Shown: positions 1 through 8,114, numbered from the stretch's first letter. The stretch is DNA of 39,691 bases from an uncultured bacterium (GCA_905215815.1 CAJMRN010000008.1:1-39691), one strand, 5' to 3'. Notes: generated from the letters alone by a model not told the origin. Numbers and translations are program-made.

Positions 1-1343
1 TCGGGAACCAAGCGTGGCGGCAAAATGGCCAGACCCATAACCTCGATCAGGCCGATGTTCTCCTTCTTGATGTGGTGATACTCGGCATGCGGGTGGAATA
101 CGCCCAGCGGATGCTCGTCGGTCGTGATGTTGCAGCGAAGTGCCAGGTAGGCCTCGTAGATCTCGCCGCCGGCGTTGCCGCGGGAGTCGACGCGGCGGAT
201 GACGGGCGTTACGGTGTTGTGCGCTACGCCGTCGGCTGTGTGCGCGACGACGCCCACCGACTCATCGGTCCACTCGCGCCAGGCGAGGATAATCTTCTCG
301 GCAGCGTCGAGCAGCTGAACGCGGTCGTGCGAGCGCAGTCGCAGCACCGAAAGCGGCCACTGCAACACGGTGCCGTTGACCTGGTCAAAACCGGGCACGC
401 AAAACTGCGAGACCTCGGCGGCGTGCATCATGGGGAACTCGTGCGCGCCACCCTGGAAGTGGTCGTGCGACAGAATCGAGCCGCCCACGATGGGCAGGTC
501 GGCGTTGGAGCCAATAAAGTAGTGCGGGAACAGGTCGACAAAGTCGAGCAAGCAGGTCAGGCTCTTGCGATCCACGTGCATCGGGCGATGCTTGGAGCTC
601 ATGGCAATGCAGTGCTCGTTAAAGTACGCATACGGGCTGTACTGGAAGCCCCAGCGCTCGCCGTCGAGCTGGATGGGGATAACGCGCAGGTTCTGACGGG
701 CGGGGTGGGCGCCGCCGTCGGCTGTTGCGGAGCGTCCGGGATAACCCTCGTTTTCGATACAGAGCTGGCAGGCGGGATACTTCTCGCCCGTGTTCTTGGC
801 CGCACCGGCCGCGGCGATATCGCGTGGGTCCTTCTCAGGCTTGGACAGGTTGATGGTGATCTCGAGGTCGCCCCAGTTGGTGGGGGTGCTCCATTTGATA
901 TTGCGCGCGATGGCGGCGCGGCGCACGTAACCGGCGTCACAGCACAGGCCGTAGAACCAGTCGGTCGCGGCGCGGGGCTCGTTGACGCCCATGCGTCCAC
1001 TGAACTCCTCGTTTACAACCGAAGGCCTCGGCATCAGCACGCCCATGATGCGCATGGCGATGCGGTCGCGGCCCGATGCCGTGTCCTCGGCAGCACCGTT
1101 GGCAACGGCGGCCTCGGCAAGCGCGGCAAGCGTGCCTTCAAGATCAAAGTCGGGCAGGGTATCGGGGTGCAAGAGCGAGAGTTTCTCAACCTGGAGCGCC
1201 CAGGCCATATCGAGCGCCGGTCCCGCAGCGCCGATGCACTCCAGAATGGTGTTGTAGGCCCAGATGCGGTCGTCCTGGCCGATCATCGATCGGTGGATAG
1301 CGTACTCGATCAGGTTCTGCGCGGCCTCGCGCACATCAGTCAT
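1..1343 (-). CDS. galT: UDP-glucose--hexose-1-phosphate uridylyltransferase, class II GalT (3' end outside window)
   Basis: Leloir-pathway enzyme that exchanges galactose-1-phosphate with UDP-glucose to give UDP-galactose and glucose-1-phosphate in the cytoplasm. The reading frame is open from an ATG at 1343 to the left edge, about 447 codons, so only the C-terminal end is missing. Translation shows GGSILSHDHFQGG, the His-rich active-site segment of the Bacillus/Lactobacillus-type GalT, and close to the edge HPHAEYHHIKKENIGLIEVM, also typical of class II. The start is fixed by overlap with galK: the galK stop and this ATG share one base (TAATG), so the two are probably translationally coupled and expressed from the promoter upstream of galK. 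The long plus-strand frame at 72-1361 is a shadow. Identity is secure from the motifs and the neighbouring galK. Confidence 0.93.
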   Translation of the reverse strand, partial: MTDVREAAQNLIEYAIHRSMIGQDDRIWAYNTILECIGAAGPALDMAWALQVEKLSLLHPDTLPDFDLEGTLAALAEAAVANGAAEDTASGRDRIAMRIMGVLMPRPSVVNEEFSGRMGVNEPRAATDWFYGLCCDAGYVRRAAIARNIKWSTPTNWGDLEITINLSKPEKDPRDIAAAGAAKNTGEKYPACQLCIENEGYPGRSATADGGAHPARQNLRVIPIQLDGERWGFQYSPYAYFNEHCIAMSSKHRPMHVDRKSLTCLLDFVDLFPHYFIGSNADLPIVGGSILSHDHFQGGAHEFPMMHAAEVSQFCVPGFDQVNGTVLQWPLSVLRLRSHDRVQLLDAAEKIILAWREWTDESVGVVAHTADGVAHNTVTPVIRRVDSRGNAGGEIYEAYLALRCNITTDEHPLGVFHPHAEYHHIKKENIGLIEVMGLAILPPRLVP

Positions 1344-2548
1344 TACAGCCATGCCGCGTAAGCCCCCTTGTCAGAAATCGCGTAGTGGCGGGCAGAGCCC
1401 TCGCCCAGCCAGCCGTTCATCTTGGCAATGAAGGTGTCGACCAGATCGAGCGGCACGAAGGCCTGGATGGTGCCGCCAAAGCCACCGCCGTGGATGCGGA
1501 CGGCGCCGCGGCCGTCGAGCACATGCTCGGCCAGCGCCAGGGCGTACATGGAAGGTTGCTCAGAACCCAGTTTGGCAACGACATTTTGCAGGTACATGGC
1601 GGAACTGGCGCCGGACTCGCGCGTCAGGACCAGGAACTTGTCAATGTCGCCGGCGTTCAGGGCCGCCCAGCGCTTATCGACCAGGCCGTTCTCGTACCAG
1701 TAGTGAACGGCGCGCAGGCAGGCACGGTCGCCCAGCTTGGCGCGCAGCTCGGGGAGCTTGGCGTCAAAATCGGCAACGTTTACCTCGCACAGGCGTGCCT
1801 TGCCAAACTCGGCGGCGACGTCTTGCATTTCGCGTGGAACGGCGGCGTAGTCATCGGTGGCGGCCACGTGGTCGGCGCCGACCTTAACGAGCACGAGCGC
1901 GTAGCCGTGATCCTCAAAGTTGAGCTCGAGCTTCTGGGTCTTAGGCTGGGCTTGATCCTCAAAGTCCATGTAGGCAAGGCCGCCCAGGCACACAGCGGCC
2001 TGGTCCATAAGACCGCAGGGCTTGCCATAGTAGTTGTTCTCGGTGCGCTGGCTCATCTGGGCGAGTGCGACGGGCTCAATCGTGGGCGCGCCCCAGAGCG
2101 TCTCCATGGCGCGGCCGTAAGCCGCCTCGACAGCAGCGGAGCTCGAAAGACCGCCGCCCGAGGGGACGGAACAGGTAAAGGCAAAGTCGAAGCCGTGGGG
2201 CTCAACGCCAAGGGCTGCAATCTCTTGGGCCATACCGCGCACGAGGCTTGCGGACGTGCCCTTCTCGGACTCCTGAACATCCAGCGTGTCGAGCGTGATC
2301 TCAAAGGTGGGGTAGCCCTCATCGGCAACGCGGACCTTGTTGGAGTCGGTTGCCACGGCGATGCCGTCGACAGCGACATCGAGCGAGCCAGCGATAACGT
2401 GGCCACCCTCGTGGTCGGTGTGGTTGCCGCTGATCTCGGAACGGCCGGGCGCGTGCACGTAGAGCACCTGGCGCTCATCGATGGGGCCAAACTCCTCCTC
2501 AAACAGCTTGGTGAGGGTGGCGAGTATCTTTTCGTCGGGGGCGGTCAT
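1343..2548 (-). CDS. galK: galactokinase
   Basis: Phosphorylates galactose to galactose-1-phosphate with ATP, the first committed step of the Leloir pathway. It is 401 aa, close to the usual 380-400. Seen in the translation: the galactokinase signature around residues 34-49 (PGRSEISGNHTDHEGG), the GHMP-kinase ATP loop VPSGGGLSSSAA, and the C-terminal GHMP motif RIHGGGFGGTIQAF. The frame stays open upstream to 2854, but the ATG at 2548 is preceded by GGAAAGGA at good spacing and begins where galactokinase homology begins, so the upstream extension is rejected. It lies first in a galK-galT unit divergent from a LacI-type regulator; the gap carries three copies of a likely operator, so repression by that regulator, relieved by galactose, is the natural inference. 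Confidence 0.95.
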   Translation of the reverse strand: MTAPDEKILATLTKLFEEEFGPIDERQVLYVHAPGRSEISGNHTDHEGGHVIAGSLDVAVDGIAVATDSNKVRVADEGYPTFEITLDTLDVQESEKGTSASLVRGMAQEIAALGVEPHGFDFAFTCSVPSGGGLSSSAAVEAAYGRAMETLWGAPTIEPVALAQMSQRTENNYYGKPCGLMDQAAVCLGGLAYMDFEDQAQPKTQKLELNFEDHGYALVLVKVGADHVAATDDYAAVPREMQDVAAEFGKARLCEVNVADFDAKLPELRAKLGDRACLRAVHYWYENGLVDKRWAALNAGDIDKFLVLTRESGASSAMYLQNVVAKLGSEQPSMYALALAEHVLDGRGAVRIHGGGFGGTIQAFVPLDLVDTFIAKMNGWLGEGSARHYAISDKGAYAAWL

Positions 2549-2590
2549 ACGGGTCCTTTCCTTGACGCCGGAGAGACTGGTCCGTGTCAT

Positions 2591-2606
2591 TATGAGTACG
2601 TTAACA
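2591..2606 (-). promoter_or_regulatory. LacI-type operator 1, overlapping the galK promoter region
   Basis: On the minus strand this reads TGTTAACGTACTCATA, identical over 16 bp to the copy at 2657-2672. GTTAAC is the palindromic core. It sits about 43 bp upstream of the galK start and overlaps a CATAAT -10-like hexamer (2594-2589, minus strand). The matching -35 is poor, so the promoter call is weak; the operator call rests on repetition. Confidence 0.6.
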
Positions 2607-2656
2607 ATATTGAGCACCACAAACCAGACGTTCGCGGCGCCGCACGTTAAAGGGTA

Positions 2657-2672
2657 TGTTAACGTACTCATA
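2657..2672 (+). promoter_or_regulatory. LacI-type operator 2
   Basis: TGTTAACGTACTCATA, the reverse complement of operator 1. With two more bases on the left it forms the near-palindrome GTATGTTAACGTAC. Its centre is 66 bp from that of operator 1, a spacing compatible with looping by a tetrameric LacI-family protein; looping is inference. Confidence 0.6.
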
Positions 2673-2780
2673 ACACAATGTATCTCCTTTTTTGAGAATC
2701 TGGTAACCGGTAGATTATCGGCCGTGAACGGTGTGGCCGTATGGACATATGGAGCAAAAGAACCGCTGATAGAAAAAGTA

Positions 2781-2793
2781 GAGTACGTTAACA
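2781..2793 (+). promoter_or_regulatory. LacI-type operator 3, upstream of the regulator gene
   Basis: GAGTACGTTAACA, 13 of 13 identical to the corresponding part of operator 1. It lies about 95 bp before the GTG start of the LacI-family gene, which suggests autoregulation along with control of galKT. Confidence 0.55.
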
Positions 2794-2886
2794 TGCGTCC
2801 GATGATAGCGGGCCTCGGTGCGGGGTGTGTTTCTGCCCGGGCCGACATTCGCACTATTCAGATCCTGCGAGAGCGAAGGTGATTTT

Positions 2887-3918
2887 GTGGCAAGGCGCCC
2901 TTCCAACGATACGGGTACGCGTCCGGTATCCATGGCCGACGTTGCCCGCGCTGCTGGCGTTTCGCAGCAGACGGTTTCGCGTGTCGCCAACGGCCTTCCT
3001 AACGTCAACGAGCAGACGCGCCAGCGTGTGCAGGCCGCTATGCAAGAGCTCGGCTTCCGTCCGAGCTATGCCGGCCGTTCGTTGCGTGACGGCCGCTACC
3101 ATTCGGTCGGGCTGTGCGTCAACGATGTCACCAAGTTTGGCAACCTCTCAATGATCGACGGCATCGCCAGCGCTGCTCGCGAGCATAATTGCGCCATCAC
3201 ACTGGTCGAGATGTCCAAGACCGAGGAATTCTCTCTTGCCGAGGCAACACGTCGTATGGCCGCGCTGCCCGTGGACGGCATCATTATCGGCATGAGCCGT
3301 ATGGCTCCCGATTTTGAGACGTTCGATCCGTTGCCGGGTATTGGCACGGTCATCGTTACCATGTATGCGCACCCGCGGGTGACTACGGTTGACTCCGATC
3401 ATTACGGCTGCTCGCTGTTGCTCATGGATCATCTGTTTGAGCTGGGACACGAGCAGATTCGTTATATCGGCGGCCCGTCCTTTTCGGTCGACGAGCAGTT
3501 CCGTCGCGCCGGTTGGCAGGATGCGCTCGAGCGTAAGCACATCGAGCCGGTAGAGCCGCTCGAGGGCGACTGGTCTGCCAACAGCGGTTACGAGGCCGGT
3601 AGGTACCTGGCCGAGCATGATCGCACCATGACGGCGATCTATGCGGCAAACGATCAGATGGCAAATGGCGCCATTGCAGCGCTGCGCGATAGCGGCTTGC
3701 GCGTGCCCGAGGACGTGAGCGTGGTGGGCGTCGACGATTCGCTCGATGATTTTGTCGCACACAACGAGCTCACGACCGTTCGATTTGATTTGCATCAGCG
3801 TGGACGCGAGGTGTTCGAGCACGCGGTTCCCAAGGCGGGGGCAACGGACAAAACCGTCGCCATTCGCATCCCCGGTCAGCTCATCGTTCGACATAGCACG
3901 GCAGAGCCTCGCGCATAG
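2887..3918 (+). CDS. LacI/GalR-family transcriptional regulator of galactose genes
   Basis: DNA-binding repressor of 343 aa. The N-terminal LacI helix-turn-helix spans about residues 17-42 (MADVARAAGVSQQTVSRVAN), with the hinge helix after it, followed by a periplasmic-binding-protein-like ligand domain ending in the usual VSVVGVDDS and LTTVR segments. The start chosen is GTG at 2887, preceded by GAAGGTGA; an ATG at 2818 in the same frame would add 23 residues unlike the family and lacks a good ribosome binding site. It is divergent from galK and the intergenic region holds three operator copies, so it most likely represses galKT and itself. The galactose-type ligand is inferred from position only. 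Confidence 0.9.
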   Translation: MARRPSNDTGTRPVSMADVARAAGVSQQTVSRVANGLPNVNEQTRQRVQAAMQELGFRPSYAGRSLRDGRYHSVGLCVNDVTKFGNLSMIDGIASAAREHNCAITLVEMSKTEEFSLAEATRRMAALPVDGIIIGMSRMAPDFETFDPLPGIGTVIVTMYAHPRVTTVDSDHYGCSLLLMDHLFELGHEQIRYIGGPSFSVDEQFRRAGWQDALERKHIEPVEPLEGDWSANSGYEAGRYLAEHDRTMTAIYAANDQMANGAIAALRDSGLRVPEDVSVVGVDDSLDDFVAHNELTTVRFDLHQRGREVFEHAVPKAGATDKTVAIRIPGQLIVRHSTAEPRA

Positions 3919-4001
3919 TTTTTGCAGGTCAAAAGCGGTATATTCCGCATCAATAACAATCGATAAGGATGCCGGTAGATAGCTGTGGCTCTAAAGGCGA
4001 G

Positions 4002-4010
4002 TGTTATGAT
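4002..4010 (+). promoter_or_regulatory. extended -10 promoter of the FprA gene
   Basis: TGTTATGAT fits an extended -10 (TGnTATGAT), 38 bp before the FprA start. No good -35 is visible, which is usual for extended -10 promoters. Confidence 0.45.
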
Positions 4011-4047
4011 AGACGGGTTCTTTTGTCTATCTAGGAGGCTTTGCCTG

Positions 4048-5208
4048 ATGGAGATCACCAAGGATATCCGCTACATCGGTGTCGACGATCACGACATTGA
4101 CCTGTTCGAGGGCCAGTACGACGTGTCCGAGAACGGCATGGCATACAACAGCTATGTTATCTTGGGCGATAAAATCGCTGTCGCCGATTCGGTTGACGCT
4201 GGCTTTGTCGACGAATGGCTCGGCAACCTCGAGGCCGCGCTCGATGGCCGTACGCCCGACTACCTGGTCGTCCATCACATGGAGCCCGATCACTCCGCCG
4301 GTATCGCCGCCTTTATGGAGCGCTATCCCCAGGCGCAGATTGTGGCTAGCATGGGTGCTTTCCGCATGATGGTCAACTACTTTGGCACCGACTTCTCCGA
4401 GCGCAAGATGGTCGTCAAAGATGGCGACGTGCTCGACCTGGGCGGCCACAGCCTAACCTTTGTCGGTGCCCCCAATGTTCACTGGCCCGAGGTGTTGTTC
4501 TCCTACGAGGCCACCGACAAGGTGCTCTTTAGTGCCGACGGCTTTGGCAAGTTTGGCGCCAACGACATCGAGGATCCCGAGGGCTGGGCTTGCGAAGCGC
4601 GCCGTTACTACTTTGGCATCGTGGGCAAGTTCGGCAAGTTTGTGCAGGCCGTGCTCAAGAAGGCCGCCAATCTGGACATCCAGATCATTTGCCCGCTTCA
4701 CGGCCCCGTGCTGACCGAGAACCTGGGCTATTACCTCGACACCTACAACACCTGGTCGAGCTATCAGCCCGAGGACGAGGGCATCACGATTGCCTATGCG
4801 AGTGTGTATGGGCATCTGAAGGCTGCCGTTGAGGAGCTCGCTTCTGCGCTCGAGGCCCGCGGCCAGAAGGTCTCCGTCTTTGACCTAGCTCGCGACGATA
4901 TGGCCGAGGCGGTTGAGGATGCGTTCCGCTATGACCGTTTGGTGCTTGCCTCCATTACCTATCAGGGCAAGATCTTCCCGTTCGTGAGTACCTTTATCCA
5001 TACGCTTGCCGAGCACGCCTATCAGAACCGTACGGTGGCGCTCGTCGAGGCCGGCTCCTGGGCGCCCACTGCCGCCAAGGTTATGACCAAGGAGCTCGAG
5101 GGCATGAAGGACATCACCCTGGCGCAGAACAAGGTGACCGTGCTGGGTTCGCTCAACGACGCCTCGCGCGCTCAGATCGAGGTTCTCGCCGACGAGCTTT
5201 CCAAGTAA
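4048..5208 (+). CDS. FprA family A-type flavoprotein (diiron/FMN NO or O2 reductase)
   Basis: Cytoplasmic enzyme of 386 aa that in anaerobes reduces oxygen to water or nitric oxide to N2O, protecting oxygen-sensitive enzymes. The N-terminal metallo-beta-lactamase-like domain carries the diiron ligand motif at residues 77-82 (H-x-E-x-D-H within HHMEPDHSAG), later NVHWPEVLFSY and CPLHGPVL; a flavodoxin-like domain begins near residue 247 (TIAYASVYGHLKAAVE). No rubredoxin extension follows, so an external electron donor is needed. The start is ATG 4048 with AGGAGG at 4033-4038; an upstream in-frame ATG is rejected because it precedes that site. It is a single-gene unit ended by the hairpin at 5232. 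It would suit protection of the glycyl-radical enzyme encoded at 22789, though no direct link is visible. Confidence 0.9.
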   Translation: MEITKDIRYIGVDDHDIDLFEGQYDVSENGMAYNSYVILGDKIAVADSVDAGFVDEWLGNLEAALDGRTPDYLVVHHMEPDHSAGIAAFMERYPQAQIVASMGAFRMMVNYFGTDFSERKMVVKDGDVLDLGGHSLTFVGAPNVHWPEVLFSYEATDKVLFSADGFGKFGANDIEDPEGWACEARRYYFGIVGKFGKFVQAVLKKAANLDIQIICPLHGPVLTENLGYYLDTYNTWSSYQPEDEGITIAYASVYGHLKAAVEELASALEARGQKVSVFDLARDDMAEAVEDAFRYDRLVLASITYQGKIFPFVSTFIHTLAEHAYQNRTVALVEAGSWAPTAAKVMTKELEGMKDITLAQNKVTVLGSLNDASRAQIEVLADELSK

Positions 5209-5231
5209 CGACACGTTCACTTTTGACGCTC

Positions 5232-5276
5232 AACCACCACAAAGGGGACAGGCACCTTTGTGGTGGTTTTTGTTTA
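5232..5276 (+). terminator. Rho-independent terminator after FprA; member A of the RGGGACAG-loop hairpins
   Basis: Arms at 5232-5243 and 5257-5268 pair perfectly over 12 bp (AACCACCACAAA with its complement). The 13-nt segment between is GGGGACAGGCACC, whose outer GG/CC can also pair. TTTTTGTTT follows. It starts 23 nt after the FprA stop. The loop matches those at 15336 and 33254 although the stems differ; see findings. Confidence 0.8.
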
Positions 5277-6077
5277 AGCGCCGGCGATGAGGAGATTTGG
5301 GCGGGCGTCGTCGACGATCTCGGCGATTGAGGTGGCGACGGCCTCGTCGGGATCACGGTCCATCACGATGGTGTCAACGTCGGCAAGCTCGGCAAAACGG
5401 TACATGCCGCGTCCGTTGACCTTACTGGCGTCCATGAGGGCGACGCTTTGACGGGCGGCACCGACCATAGCCGTTTTGGTCTCGGCCATCTGGGGAAAGT
5501 CGGTCGTAAAGCCGCAGCTGGGGACAAAGGCGCCGGGGCACATGACGGCCAGATCGGCATGGACCATTTGGAGCGCCTGCATAGTGAGCGGTCCGTACAG
5601 ATAACGATGGCCTTTGCGCAGTGCTCCGCCCAGCATGACGACGTCGACCGAGGGCATGCTCTCGTCGATGTAATCGGCGATGGTAATGTCGGCCGTGATG
5701 ACGGTAATACCGTCGCGCTGATCGAGGAGCCGGACGAACTCGAGCGCCGTGGTGCCCGAGTCGACGAGCAGGGTGTCACCATTGCCGACGAGTTCAATGG
5801 CGCTTTGTGCGATGGCTTGTTTGGCGGCGACATTGACGTTAATACGGCGATCCTGGGTGGATACGGTCAGCCGCTTCTGGAGCGACACGGCGCCACCATG
5901 CGTGCGGCGCAGCTTGCCGGACTCGGCGAGCGCGTCCAGGTCGGCGCGGGCGGTAACGGAGGACACGCCAAAGGTCTGGGCGATTTCTGCTACCTGTACC
6001 GAGGCGTTATGCTCAAGCATCTCCATGATGGCGGCGCGGCGTTCGTCGGCAAAAGCACGGTTGGTAGCTTGGGTCAT
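5274..6077 (-). CDS. DeoR/GlpR-family transcriptional regulator
   Basis: DNA-binding regulator of 267 aa. The N-terminal winged helix-turn-helix covers about residues 12-62 (QVAEIAQTFGVSSVTARADLDALAESGKLRRTHGGAV, the classic DeoR signature, given here in part: RADLDALAESGKLRRTHGG). The C-terminal DeoRC sugar-phosphate sensor includes VDSGTTALEF and MLGGALRKGHRYLYGP. ATG 6077 is chosen because GGAG stands 5 nt upstream; an in-frame ATG at 6134 would add 19 residues with only a weak site. It is divergent from the class II aldolase gene, so control of that gene in response to a phosphorylated sugar is likely. Its stop overlaps the tail of the terminator downstream of FprA. Confidence 0.88.
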   Translation of the reverse strand: MTQATNRAFADERRAAIMEMLEHNASVQVAEIAQTFGVSSVTARADLDALAESGKLRRTHGGAVSLQKRLTVSTQDRRINVNVAAKQAIAQSAIELVGNGDTLLVDSGTTALEFVRLLDQRDGITVITADITIADYIDESMPSVDVVMLGGALRKGHRYLYGPLTMQALQMVHADLAVMCPGAFVPSCGFTTDFPQMAETKTAMVGAARQSVALMDASKVNGRGMYRFAELADVDTIVMDRDPDEAVATSIAEIVDDARPNLLIAGA

Positions 6078-6411
6078 GTCTGCTCCATTCTCGGCTAAAT
6101 TTGCAGGAATTGTGTTGAGTCTATTTTCGTTCATTTTCTTTTTGAGTAAGAAAACGCCTTTCGATTACTTATCTTTTCTATAAAAGAAAGACGCTGAACG
6201 CCCAAAATTCAATATCGAATACGCCCACTCGGCTCCAATTCCTTCCGTTTACTTTTCAAAAACGACTGTATTGACCTGCATGGGCTCAATATCTCGCACA
6301 TGCAAAGCCGCTGAATTTCATACAATGGACGCAGCAAAACGCAAGGTAAAACGCCTTGCGGACACGTACGCCCGATGTCCAGATGCGGGCGAGGGAGAGG
6401 AGCAAACGCTC
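6078..6411. promoter_or_regulatory. divergent control region between DeoR regulator and aldolase
   Basis: 334 bp with no convincing gene. TACAAT at 6321-6326 is a possible -10 for the aldolase. Just downstream, AAAACGC occurs twice (6336-6342 and 6348-6354), and CGCAAGG/CCTTGCG (6340-6346, 6354-6360) forms an inverted repeat; either could be the DeoR operator. The DeoR side is AT-rich (6130-6185) as expected of a promoter. Confidence 0.35.
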
Positions 6412-7269
6412 ATGGCACTTGTTACCACCGAAAAGATGCTCAAGGACGCTCAGGCCGGCCATTACGCCGTTGGCGCGTTCAACGTCGAGAACCTCGAGTT
6501 TGTTATGGCCGTTCTGGCCGCTGCCGAGGAGACCAAGTCCCCCGTCATCATGCAGACCACCCCGGGCACCATCAAGACCGCTGGTCTGGACTACTTCTAC
6601 GGCATGGTCAAGGCTGCCGCCGAGCGCGCTTCCGTGCCCGTCGCTCTGCACCTCGATCACGGCGATGGCTATGACCGCTGCATGCAGGCTTTCCGCACTG
6701 GCTACACCTCTGTCATGATCGACGGCTCGCACGAGTCCTTCGAGGACAACATCGCCCTGACCAAGTCCGTCGCCGACGCTGGCCGCGCCATGGGCGTGCC
6801 CGTCGAGGCCGAGCTCGGCAAGGTTGGCGGCAAGGAGGACGACGGTCCCGCGGTTGAGGGCGAGAGCCCCTACACCGATCCTGCCGAGGCCAAGGAGTTC
6901 GTCGAGCGCACCGGCTGCACCTCGCTGGCCATTGGCGTTGGCACCAGCCACGGCGTGTACACGAGCGATCCTCACATCGAGCAGTCCGTGGTCAAGGCCA
7001 TCCGCGACGCCGTCGACGTGCCGCTGGTTCTGCACGGCACCTCCGGTGTGCCCGATGAGCAGGTCGCCGAGGCCGTGAAGAACGGTATCTGCAAGGTTAA
7101 CTACGCTACCGAGCTGCGTCAGGCCTACACCAAGGGCTTCATGGCCTACATGGCCGAGAACCCTGCCTGCTTCGATCCCAAGAAGCCGGCCAAGGAGGGT
7201 ATGCGTGAGATCACCGAGCTGGTTAAGATCCGCATGACCAACCTCAACTCCGTGGGCAAAGCAGAGTAA
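6412..7269 (+). CDS. class II fructose/tagatose-bisphosphate aldolase (GatY/KbaY/Fba type)
   Basis: Zinc-dependent aldolase of 285 aa, the length of the GatY/KbaY subgroup; it cleaves fructose-1,6- or tagatose-1,6-bisphosphate to dihydroxyacetone phosphate and glyceraldehyde-3-phosphate. Motifs seen: ALHLDHGDGYDRC (zinc His and catalytic Asp), SVMIDGSHE, VEAELGKVGGKEDD, IGVGTSHGVYT, LVLHGTSGVPDEQV and CKVNYATELRQAY, which covers the metal and phosphate sites. The ATG at 6412 follows GAGAGGAG; upstream in-frame codons to 6271 do not resemble the family. It is a single gene, divergent from the DeoR regulator, with nested hairpin 1 starting 33 nt after the stop. Substrate preference cannot be told from sequence; glycolytic and tagatose roles are both possible. 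Confidence 0.88.
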   Translation: MALVTTEKMLKDAQAGHYAVGAFNVENLEFVMAVLAAAEETKSPVIMQTTPGTIKTAGLDYFYGMVKAAAERASVPVALHLDHGDGYDRCMQAFRTGYTSVMIDGSHESFEDNIALTKSVADAGRAMGVPVEAELGKVGGKEDDGPAVEGESPYTDPAEAKEFVERTGCTSLAIGVGTSHGVYTSDPHIEQSVVKAIRDAVDVPLVLHGTSGVPDEQVAEAVKNGICKVNYATELRQAYTKGFMAYMAENPACFDPKKPAKEGMREITELVKIRMTNLNSVGKAE

Positions 7270-7302
7270 CAGCAAGGGTACTCCGACTCGCTACATATCC
7301 CG

Positions 7303-7427
7303 GGGAGGGACGAGGGCTTAGTTCCCCAATCGTCCTCGGGCATGCAAAAAGCCTCGCTGCGCACTTCGTGCGGCGAGGCTTTTTGCCCCCTGCGGAAAGA
7401 TTGGGGAACTAAGCCCTCGTCCCTCCC
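7303..7427 (+). ncRNA. nested hairpin element, copy 1 (12/12 internal-loop family)
   Basis: Outer stem 7303-7331 with 7399-7427, 29 bp, perfect. Internal loop strands are GTCCTCGGGCAT (7332-7343) and CCCCTGCGGAAA (7387-7398). The inner stem is 7344-7357 with 7373-7386, 14 bp, perfect; after a TG bulge comes a 5-bp tip, CGCAC/GTGCG, with a 3-nt loop. It begins 33 nt after the aldolase stop, in sense orientation. No T-run follows, so it is not a standard terminator. It shares architecture and loop strands with 25205-25327 and 38654-38755. RNA versus DNA function is unknown. Confidence 0.7.
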
Positions 7428-7490
7428 AGGTTGACCTACTCGAGGTCGTCGCCCTTGTGGCGTTGGGGCTGAAAGGGTGGGGCGCGGGGG

Positions 7491-8114
7491 TTACTTGGTT
7501 GTTAGGGTTAGCAGGTCGTTGGGGGTTTTGAGGTTGTAGGTGGCGTTTGGGATGTCTTGGTGTGATCCCCATGCCGCTCTGGCAAAACTGACCCCTGCCG
7601 AAGTTGCGCATTGTTCGTCGTAGACGGTGTCGCCAACGTAGACGACGTTGCCAGGATTCGCGCCCGTACGCCGGAGATATTCGAGCATGGGAGCGGGTGC
7701 GGGTTTATGTTCGGTTGTGTCTTCGACAAGGATGATGTGTTCAAAAAACTTATCGAAGCCAAGGGGTGCAATTTCGTCTGTGTATTCGTCGCGCGCACGT
7801 GAGGAGACGATGCCAAGTTTGCAGCCGCTATCGGCGAGTGTTGCGATGACTTCAAGCAAACCTGGAAACACGCTGATGGTGCTTTTAAAGCTGGCGGCAA
7901 CTTGGCACCAGCGATCCAGCGTTGCCTGCGAGTAGATCCCAAGTTTCTCAAGGGCGTTCTTGCCGGGTATGCCGAGGGCAAATTCAAGCTCGTGTCGGGG
8001 GAGCGTTTTGCCGGTTTCTTCTTGGACAATCTGGCCAAGCGATGACAGCACGCTTTCTTCTGTATCTGCCAATGTCCCATCAACGTCAAACACGATATAG
8101 TCAAAGTGCTTCAT
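7491..8114 (-). CDS. HAD-superfamily phosphatase, phosphoglycolate phosphatase-like
   Basis: Cytoplasmic phosphatase of 207 aa. The four HAD motifs are visible: DVDGTLADT near residue 10, the Ser motif in GIVSSRARD, the Lys motif in EHKPAPAPM, and YVGDTVYDEQC. The cap region after motif I has the Gph/PpaX/beta-phosphoglucomutase layout. ATG 8114 follows GAGAGGAG. It converges on the aldolase gene, with nested hairpin 1 between them. Codon use near the 3' end is somewhat less GC-rich than in its neighbours. The substrate cannot be deduced; phosphoglycolate, pyrophosphate and sugar phosphates are all possible in this group. Confidence 0.85.
   Translation of the reverse strand: MKHFDYIVFDVDGTLADTEESVLSSLGQIVQEETGKTLPRHELEFALGIPGKNALEKLGIYSQATLDRWCQVAASFKSTISVFPGLLEVIATLADSGCKLGIVSSRARDEYTDEIAPLGFDKFFEHIILVEDTTEHKPAPAPMLEYLRRTGANPGNVVYVGDTVYDEQCATSAGVSFARAAWGSHQDIPNATYNLKTPNDLLTLTTK

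Noticed and set aside
72..1361. A 429-codon plus-strand frame over galT
   Set aside because: Shadow of galT; the minus-strand translation gives clear GalT motifs.
7303..7427. Ordinary Rho-independent terminator
   Set aside because: No T-run follows on either strand and the conserved 12/12 internal loop would not be expected in a simple terminator.
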